Assembly: GCA_013054445.1 (NCBI GenBank)
Contig: JAAMPI010000003.1
Location: forward strand, 62,001 to 126,000
Direction: 5' to 3'
Source of the DNA: Cudoniella acicularis
Lineage: Eukaryota > Ascomycota > Leotiomycetes > Helotiales > Helotiaceae
DNA: 64,000 nucleotides
The notes under the pieces are model-generated. The model saw nothing but the letters and a program-made list of their open reading frames with translations. It made no database searches and was not told where the DNA came from. The position numbers and the translations under genes are program-made. Position 1 is the first letter of the stretch, and each line of letters starts with the position of its first letter. Below, piece by piece: positions 56,590 to 64,000 of the stretch.

Positions 56590-56761
56590 TAAGCAAAATT
56601 TCGAAGATGTGTATTTTGATTGGGCGCGGAGGAGGGAGGTGGCTGAGAATGGGTGTGTGCTGGTGAGGCCGGATCGATTTATTGCGTGGAGATCGATGGG
56701 GATGATCGAGGAGCCAACGGAAAAATTGAGTCTTGTGCTGAAATATATACTAGGGAGATGA
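56590..56761 (+). pseudogene. FAD-dependent monooxygenase, C-terminal fragment
   Basis: Starting directly at the AT-rich border, the frame reads FEDVYFDWARRREVAENGCV, then LVRPDRFIAWRSMGMIEEP and KLSLVLKYILGR, with a TGA stop at 56759-56761. LVRPDxxIAWR followed by a short helical tail is the C-terminus of phenol-hydroxylase/TfdB-type flavin monooxygenases. Everything upstream is missing, so this is a remnant truncated by the AT-rich repeat. Confidence 0.5.
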
Positions 56762-57923
56762 TGTAAATAATCTATGTAGTTAAGATTTTCCCGCCGAAAG
56801 TTACCATATCTCATCATACCTTTCGCGAGCGAATTACAAAACGAACCTACCCACAACACTTGAAGGGATCACCACTATAATGTTCTCTAAAAATTATTTT
56901 AAAAATACTTAACATGAAATGATTGATCATTTTATCACTTTTAGCTACTCTCTCCTTTTTCTTCAAATTCGTTGTTATTTTAATTCCTTTGAAGTGTCAT
57001 GACTCCGAATCGTTTATAGCTCCCTTGTCTCCCTTTTTTCCTTTCTCCTTTCGCATTCACATTCGTATTATATAGAAATCTTCAAATTTCGCCACACTGG
57101 AATTTTATTACAGTAGGTGTTTGTGCTGGGGCTTAAAAAATTGAAGTGAAGAAACTAAAAATGGAAGGAAACTCGAGGAGGGCTAGGCTATGAGGATGAA
57201 TGAGGGAGTTTATGCGAATTTGAGAGATTTGTGATAGTGGGCTTGATTATTGATTGTGTGATTGGGGGAGAAATTGCGCACAGCTTAGTTTCATGTTTCT
57301 ATGCATGGTTGATGTGAATTGAGTAAGATGCGGGTTTTGACGATATGTGATACATTTTGTGATATGTGTGGTGAAGTGGTGATCAAACACTTGGCTCGCG
57401 TGGATGAGTTGTTGGAGAACGGAGAATGTGAATCGTGGGAAAAGTGGATAGCGGTTCTTGATTGATCAGATCGGGGGGTGGTTTGGACTTGAGACTTTCG
57501 CGAATTGTGACCTTGTTGGGATTTGCGAGGGGGTTTGTGAACCGGGGGCCACTCTCGTGGGAACTTGGAAGGAGGATAGTAGGTGGGGTTCGCGTGACAA
57601 CAATAAAGTTTGTTAAGTCAAGAAGAAAGACCGGAACCATGAGATAGGGGTGACCGTGAAGATCTAATCATCATCTATTTACAGCCTATCATAGCGACAT
57701 CTCAGTGTACTGAATCTATCTCTATATACAGCCGACCGTGACGACATCTCAATATATACTCGTACATGCATGCATGCTTTTGCCCAACCAGCTCGATCCG
57801 TAACGCAGAAGGAATATCATACAAGAAAGACACGGAGCAAAAATCATAGACAAAACATCACATCCCACCGTATACACAACCCATCTCTTTCCATCCACAC
57901 CATAACATCACCAAGCCAATCAA
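56762..57923. other. Intergenic region
   Basis: No recognised gene. Frames on both strands around 57,383-57,647 overlap each other and carry no domain. 57,700-57,780 contains a repeated motif (GACATCTCA with TCTATATACA). Probably 3' sequence of the rhodopsin-like gene. Confidence 0.5.
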
Positions 57924-59406
57924 TCAAGGCCTATAAAAACTCTCCTGCCTCCCCACACTACCACCAGTACCAATCACCACCCCAGAAAACTCCTTCTCCC
58001 TCGGCGTGGTCCCCCCCTCCCCAGGGACAATAACCTCCTTAACAACCGTAACATCCTTCTTCACCAGAATCGTCCTATCACCCAACTCAATATCCCTCTC
58101 ACTATTAGTCTTACTCCTCCCATCACTCAAATCATCACTAATTCTCTCAAAGCCCTCCGCATCCACACTCTTCCCCATTCCCGCAAAGCCTCCTCTTCCT
58201 TTACTGGAGATATTCGCTTGGCTTTGTGATCCATAGGTAGGAAAGTTGGAGCGAGAATGTGAGTTGGATTTGGAGTTGGAGTTTGTGGTTGCGCCAGTGC
58301 GCAGACGGAAGAAGCGCTCGAAGAGGGGTTTTAGAAGGGGGAGGTTGCCACCGATTACTGCGAAGCCCATTTCCATGAATGTCCAACCTGAGGCGTATAC
58401 TTGGGTGTAGGTTGCGTCGAGGGGGGTGAAAGTTAGGAGGGCGGATAGGCGGATGGCGGAGGAGATGCAGGTGCTTTGAGAGGGTTAGCCTAGGATTGAA
58501 GGTTGTGGTGATGGTGGTATTGCGGGTAAGGGGCGGAAAAGTGACTTTTGGAAGATGTAGAAGTGAAAGGCAGGAAAGGAGGTGAAAAAGAAGGAAATAC
58601 GTACAGCCCACCAAGCAAAAAGATACCACAAAGAGCAACCTTCCTCCTCATATTAACCTGCAGTCCCCAAACCATCGGAATCGGCAAAGCCAAAATGAAC
58701 AGATCTCCCAGGAGCGAAAATGCACCATTAGCCATGCCACTAACGACTTGATCCTTACAACTTCCTCCAATGATGGTTTTGTCATAATAGTATGCAACTG
58801 GTGTGCATACGGTGAGATTCACACACCAAGATACGATTCCCCAGATGATGGTATAGGCAATGTTGGCCCATGCGAAATACTTGAATTTGCGAGAGGGGAA
58901 GAGGCGCATGTAGAAAAGGAGAATGGAGGTTTTGATGCAACATAATGCCGGTTGGTTGGCTCGTTGGAGGGCGAATGTGATCTGACAGAATTGAATTAGC
59001 TTTTGTTTTGCTTGGCCAGGTGATTTGGTGTTGTGAAGGTATTGTGAGAACTTACTCTTGCAAAACGATATTTCTGTTCTGCAGAGACATTGCAAATGTG
59101 ATGGCCGAGGCCATTGGACATTACTACTTTATGTTAGAAAAGTTGAATTACTTGGGGAAAAGACAAGTGCTTACGCATATACTCGCAAATAGCAGGTTCC
59201 AACGTGATGAGCAAACCAATGCCCATCAAATAATCATCCCATTTAAAAGGCTGGAATGACTTCTTTCTCGCCCAAGCCCTCAAAACATATGATATAACAG
59301 CCAAAACCAGGACAAGAGTTGTAGCGACCCAAGCGAACATCCGTCGATTAGCGACATCAGACGGGATGTCTGGCAGACAAGCTGCTGCTGCGGCTCGAGC
59401 TTCCAT
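57924..59406 (-). CDS. Fungal rhodopsin-like (SAT4/PTH11-related) integral membrane protein, 408 aa, 4 exons
   Basis: Exons 59406-59175, 59123-59056, 58981-58605 and 58473-57924 join with consistent phases to 408 residues. After an acidic N-terminus come the typical helices: FAWVATTLVLVLAVISYVLR, then KWDDYLMGIGLLI, GLGHHICNVSAEQKYRFAR (extracellular loop and helix start), CIKTSILLFYMRLF, GIVSWCVNLTVCTPVAYYY, a loop Cys before DQVVSGMANGAFSLLGDL, ILALPIPMVWGLQ and the closing LCGIFLLGGL-TCISSAIRLS. This is the arrangement of the fungal seven-helix 'rhodopsin domain' family (Pfam DUF3433-unrelated; SAT4-like). The cytoplasmic tail of ~150 residues is Ser/Asn-rich, then charged with VVKEVIVPGEGG. 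Members such as PTH11 act in surface sensing; the CFEM domain of PTH11 itself is absent. The start ATG follows a non-ATG frame extension. Confidence 0.8.
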
Positions 59407-62400
59407 AGTTGAATTGAAAAAGGAAGTGATAGACAGACAAAGAAGTGACAAGTTTAATCCAATGATATAATCAACTTATGGAGCGGGTAAAGAGCGGCAT
59501 TGGCAGGTATTAAAGAAGCCTACGATAGTACAGAACGAACGACTGAGGTTACATTCTAGGGTTCTGAATAGGGGACTAGAGTTCACTCGAGCCGTGTGGG
59601 ATCCCAGGAGACCATTTCTGCGTTGCACCATCCGGATCCTTTCCGTGGACTATGATGGTGCAAAAAAGAGTCCCGAGGGACCTGATGCAGCATCCTAGAC
59701 ACACGCAAGCGCGTTGGAATCTTGGGGGTCCCTGACTGACAGGGAGAGGAGAGAGCTATCTTGGCGGGCAACGTCTTGCATGACGGAAGTTAGAAGCTAG
59801 GAGGGTCCACCCCGGCCGCCTTTTTTCGGAGGTCTTCGCGGCGCTGCGGGTGAAAATTTATAGGTTGACGGAGAAACCCGCCTCCACCATTTCGGAGGAA
59901 TTCGACGGGAGGCTGTGAGCACTGAGCATGTCTTACAGTTGAGATACCCGTCGCCATAAATCTATCTTTATATATCTTCTTCAACTTGAGATTTCTTTTC
60001 TTTTCACTTCAGAACATCTGAACAACGAACGGACTGAGAGAAAAAGCAAAGTTCTGACGCCAGAAAGGGACGGTCCGTTTGGTTTCCCAGGATGACGGCC
60101 AGCTTCCCTATACGAAGGCTATTGGATACCGGGCTTCGTTCCCTGTGAAATTCGAAGGACGCCGCCAACATGCAGTCATCGGGCAGCTTTCTGTCAAATT
60201 GGAAGCCTGCTTGACGTGACGACACCAAGTCCCAGAACAGTTTCCAAAGTTCCAAACTCATCCAGGAGTGAAAGCTAGGAATATTGAATTCTATTGAAAG
60301 AAGCTGTTTCGGGAAGGGGAATTTAACTCACACTAGTTGGGGGTTCACTCCCGCAGCATGATGTGGGCTTTCTTCCTGTTCTGTGGCAAAGCTGCGAGGT
60401 CGCAAAGCTCAACCATTCGTTGACTTGTAGTGGGGTCACTGGGATGTAAGTGGGGGAGTTGGAAACCATTCGTGCCTGGATGGCATCACAGCCTCTAAAT
60501 GAGACGCCCCGCTATCAAAAGATGAAGAGCGAATCGAGGGGTTCCCTTGGGAGTGCGTACAGAGACGTACGGTGCATTGGTCTCTGCCGCTTCCTGACTC
60601 TAGAGGCTTTAAAAAGACCTAAAAATTATTAACTACGTAATAATATGATTAGACCAAGGGAAAAGGAGCCAGTACAAAACAGAGATTGGTGGAAGAGGTA
60701 GAAGGAATATTTTTTTACAAGGGTTTTCTACTAGAAATATAAACCTGAAAACCATACAGTAGCTACTTCATAATACGAAGTGCCAAAAAACTTACATATT
60801 CAGGGGCCAGTCTGGCCTTTGCCAACCGGTACTGTACTGGCTATTCTGCTTGATCCTTAATGAAGCGGTGTCGCGTGCAGCGTGCAGGCTACCAGTTTAT
60901 TGCGTACAAACAATAAGACAGGGTGCTAAGACAAAGAGAACACATAATCAAGCGACGAAGGACATGTAGAGCTTATCGGATTGCTTGACAGATAGTCAGA
61001 TTAGCAATTCCAGACAGTCCCATGTCGGAGTAACGAGTAACGTTGAGCTTGTAAAACACGATGTCCACAAGCTGGGGCAAATGAGGAAGTAAGCTCAAGT
61101 CGTGGGGGTCCTGGCGCTTGGGGGATGGTTGAGGGTAGTACTGTGCCGCAGAGAATGCGTAAGCGAACCTAGGAACATATCGGTTGGGTCGTCCGGGCTA
61201 CAGGGTGCATTAGTGCAACGCCAAGCGTAAAACTCTGCAGAGATATTCTCTCTTCAGACTCTGCCTATTTTGCCTCTATTCGTAACATTTTTCAACCGCT
61301 GAATCCTGACCTCGTCGTCATCGTCGCACTAGATCCAGATGGCAGGTCCGAATAAACTGTTTAGCTTTTATCGCCCAGGCTCTAGACTCCACCTTCGGCC
61401 GAATCATTAGGCGATCTGCTTTTTCCAAGCCTCCAGCTCCCTGCGGCCCGAAGCGTCGACGGCCAGTGAGAATCTGAGATAGGGTCTTTGAGGTTTGAGG
61501 GCCACACTGGTGGAGCCCGTGGAGCTGACGGAGCTTCGGCGGAAGGCTTGAACGGCTTCCCCGCCACTCTCTACCTCCGTAAGCGAGGAGGGAGGAGGCG
61601 AGGGGGGGGGAGGAGTAGAGCCTGGACCAGGAGCCTGGAGGTGGCTGCCGCAATGCTGCATTGCTATCATCTTATCGGCGTCCTCCCCCAAAGAGTTCGT
61701 CTCTCCGCCTCCACGTCTTCGCAGTGAGGTCGAAAAAATCCCAATTCCAGGAACAAGCTTGCTCGGGGGTGGGATTGGAGAATCGGAACGCTTAATTCCC
61801 GCTAACTATACCCACTACTCACGGACGATATGTAAGTAGTGCTCCACTGTGCTGCAAGAACGGAGGGAACTTCAAGGAAAAAGAAAATATTTTTATGAAT
61901 TGTTGTACGATGTACCACTCTTAGAGTCAAAAGGTGGATGCTCGAGCAGTTATGGTAAATTCAATAAGAGAAGGTGCAGGTATTGCGGTGCAAGTGCAAG
62001 TGCGTACGCTCACGATAACAAGTTGGAGTTTCAGAGACTGAAAGCCCTGAAACCGGCACTTGAAGCCAGAGAGAAAGGAGAGCTCATCCCTAGCGAGGTT
62101 GTATTGCCTGAACAACATCCCAAGGATGCCTACTGGAAAACCGGTTTCAACACTCCTCTGTGCAACAGAAGCGCCATGGAATAACGTCTGCCGGCTTCCA
62201 AACAGTCCGTGTTTTCAGGTGACAAGACTTGATCACATCCCTTCTTGTAGACTGTCCATTTTGGTTGGAAATATTGATTGCGCGGAAGTTGCGCGTAAGA
62301 GCAATGCAAACGAGACGGCAGTTATGCTCTCAATTCGACTATGACCGCTGAAAAGGGCCAGGGTTCACACCCGCTACGCCCCATTCTAGAAGCACAATTA

Positions 62401-62722
62401 GCCAAGGATGCAACGCTTGCGGGGGTTTTTAATTGATTTCAAGCCACTAAAGGGCCAGCAACAGTTCTTCTGGATCCGCTAGCTGCGAATCCATGACATG
62501 TCTCTAGGATTATATTTAAAACCACGTTTTTGAACTTTATAATCCTCCTATCACCCACATCTTGTCGTCTTCCTTGCGTTCTCTCATTCAGATTCTGCTG
62601 TTATCCCACTGCTACGATTGTGCCACTCAGCGCACGCAGCTGCAGCAACCCTCATTAAGTCATTGCATGATTTGATTTCTTCCTCTGCCACATCGAAGCT
62701 CTGACATCTTCAAGAAATCGCC
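59407..62722. other. Long intergenic region without a supported gene
   Basis: 3.3 kb of ordinary base composition. Short frames occur (plus 61849-62184, 111 codons without ATG but containing RRCRYCGASASAYAH; minus 61407-61691; minus 60004-60261) without recognisable domains. Two tRNA T-arm-like strings (GGGGGTTCACTCCC near 60,338; AGGGTTCACACCCG near 62,359) lack the rest of a tRNA. The last ~300 bases are CT-rich and probably form the promoter and 5' leader of the MFS gene. Confidence 0.45.
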
Positions 62723-64000
62723 ATGTCGGAAGAAAAGACAGAACTCGCGATAGAACCAACGTCTACCGCTGCGCCGCCCTCTCCTGGATCTACCTCAGAT
62801 GCTCCTGACAGCCCCAAATTTCAGAAGGTCGAAGATGGAATTGTACTCATTCCTCGACCGCTCGACGATCCTCGGGACCCATTGAATTGGCCATTCCGAA
62901 AAAAGTGTGTCATAACCGGCGTGTTATCTCTTGCATTGTTTGCAGGTTATGCTGCTCCCTTTTGTGGTCAGCTTAACTTGGTTCAACAATCCGTACTCTA
63001 CCACAAAACCACAGTTCAAATCACGTACTTTGTAAGTTCTGACGCTCTTTCTCGTGATATGTCTGCTAATCAAGCTTTCCCTAGAACTCAGCATCTTCAG
63101 CCGGTTTAGCAGCTGGAGGATGGTTCTACTCACCACTTGCCCTCAAATTTGGCCGAAGCGCTGTGATCTTCTACTCCCTCCTTGGATGTCTTGCTGCTCA
63201 GATATGGGCTCCTATGATGACTGGAGCTGGTGACTACTGGTCTTATTTTGGATCCCGCTTTCTTGCTGGTTTCTTCGGTATGGTTGTCAGTGTGTTGGGT
63301 CCCCGCTATCTGGTCGACATGTTCTTCCTTCACCAACGTGGCAGAGCCTTCACAATCTTCCAAGCCGCCTTGAACATTGGCGCCTCGGCAGGACCAACAT
63401 TCTCTGGATTCATAGCAGCTAATCTCTACTGGCCCGTCGAGTACTGGTGGTCTGTTGCCATTTTGGCTTTCACTGCAATCATTGTCTTCCTTTTCTTGGA
63501 AGAGACCACCTTCGATCGTCGTGAGGGAGCAGTCAATGCCACGCCAACTGAAAACTGGTTCAGCAACCGTATCCAAACTTTCTTTCCTTTCCTCCCAGGA
63601 AACACTGTCATAAAGCCAGCAACTTTGGGGGAAATTGTAAGCACAACCTAAAGGCATTGCAGAGCAAAAGCTAATATGTTTCAGGCAACTGTGGCTATCA
63701 TGCCATTCAAAATTGCCATCTCGCCCGTGATTCTGATGATCGCTGGATTCGATGCTATCAGTTTCGGTTTCTATGTTGCTCTGAATGCATTGACACCAGT
63801 TTGGCTGCAAAAGCCAGTGAAGGCTGGAGGATACGGATTCACCATTACCGACAACGCTGCCTGTAAACTCAACCCCTCCCTCCTAAGATAACACTTCTAA
63901 TTGTCATTTAGTTACCATGGTCCACTGGTTTGGATTCCTTTTTGGCATTGTATATGGTCAACTCGTCTCTGATAGACTCCCATTATGGCTTGCATCTCGA
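62723..64000 (+). CDS. MFS transporter, DHA1-like, 5' part (runs off the window)
   Basis: Exons 62723-63031, 63085-63636, 63685-63862 and 63912 onward join in frame (GTAAGT, GTAAGC, GTAAAC donors). The cytoplasmic N-terminus ends in DDPRDPLNWPFRKK, the hallmark preceding helix 1 of fungal drug/H+ and HOL1-like DHA1 transporters. Helices follow: CVITGVLSLALFAGYAAPF, ASSAGLAAGGWFYSPLALKF then GRSAVIFYSLL (motif A position), GSRFLAGFFGMVVSVLGPRY (motif B-like), QAALNIGASAGPTFSGFIAA (motif C-like GPxxSG) and FLFLEETTFDRR closing the first half. The second half starts with IAISPVILMIAGFDAISFGF. Substrate cannot be told from sequence. The window ends in about the eighth helix. Confidence 0.85.

Noticed and set aside
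60330..60352. T-arm-like GGGGGTTCACTCCC (and a similar one near 62,359)
   Set aside because: No D arm, anticodon arm or acceptor stem around either; chance similarity.
61407..61727. Overlapping frames on both strands near 61.5 kb
   Set aside because: Three frames of similar length arise from GC- and purine-rich low-complexity sequence; no recognisable protein.

Overview
This window looks like chromosomal DNA of a filamentous ascomycete (Pezizomycotina; a Leotiomycete would fit but is not proven). The genes carry short introns of about 44-90 bases with GTRNGT-type donors and CTRAY branch sites. Fungal-only families are present: HET domain, NB-ARC and HeLo-associated kinase relics, an OrsD-type relic, heme-thiolate peroxidase and a fungal rhodopsin-like receptor. 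Long AT-rich tracts are nearly free of CA/TG and full of TAG/TAA in place of Trp/Gln codons, the signature of repeat-induced point mutation (RIP).

Layout. 1-3,620 holds the end of an ankyrin/SEL1 gene and three broken genes (HeLo-type kinase, SDR, OrsD-like). 3,620-11,230 is a RIP-decayed transposon nest with two Tc1/mariner elements, each delimited by inverted repeats and TA duplications, a Ty1/copia relic and smaller repeats. 11,600-14,175 is a dead NLR-type gene (alpha/beta hydrolase, NB-ARC, TPR). A RIP-hit sugar transporter relic (16,271-16,850) leads into a second AT-rich tract reaching about 20,210. 20,500-32,210 is gene-bearing: a four-exon membrane protein, a Ser-rich orphan, a triple zinc-knuckle protein, and the divergent housekeeping pair POP7 (RNase P/MRP) and RAV2 (Rogdi family, V-ATPase assembly).

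32,900-36,260 has no protein gene but looks like a spliced non-coding host gene whose successive introns each hold a box C/D snoRNA-like sequence. This is the most interesting unannotated feature of the window. 36,729-37,422 is a non-autonomous hAT-type element with an exact 8-bp duplication. 38,474-47,300 mixes an intact HET-domain gene, a frameshifted F-box-like gene, transporter and chromodomain-like scraps, a heme-thiolate peroxidase and an inverted-repeat-rich block. 48,356-64,000 carries an 899-residue Hsp70-like ATPase (8 exons), a 773-residue protein with two zinc-cluster-like motifs, fragments of unknown and FAD-monooxygenase genes, a rhodopsin-like receptor and the 5' part of an MFS transporter.

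Taken together, the region is an accessory island in which self/non-self recognition-type genes (HeLo-kinase, NLR, HET, ankyrin) sit among RIP-inactivated transposons, next to conserved housekeeping genes. All exon joins given here were derived by hand from splice consensus and reading-frame phase.
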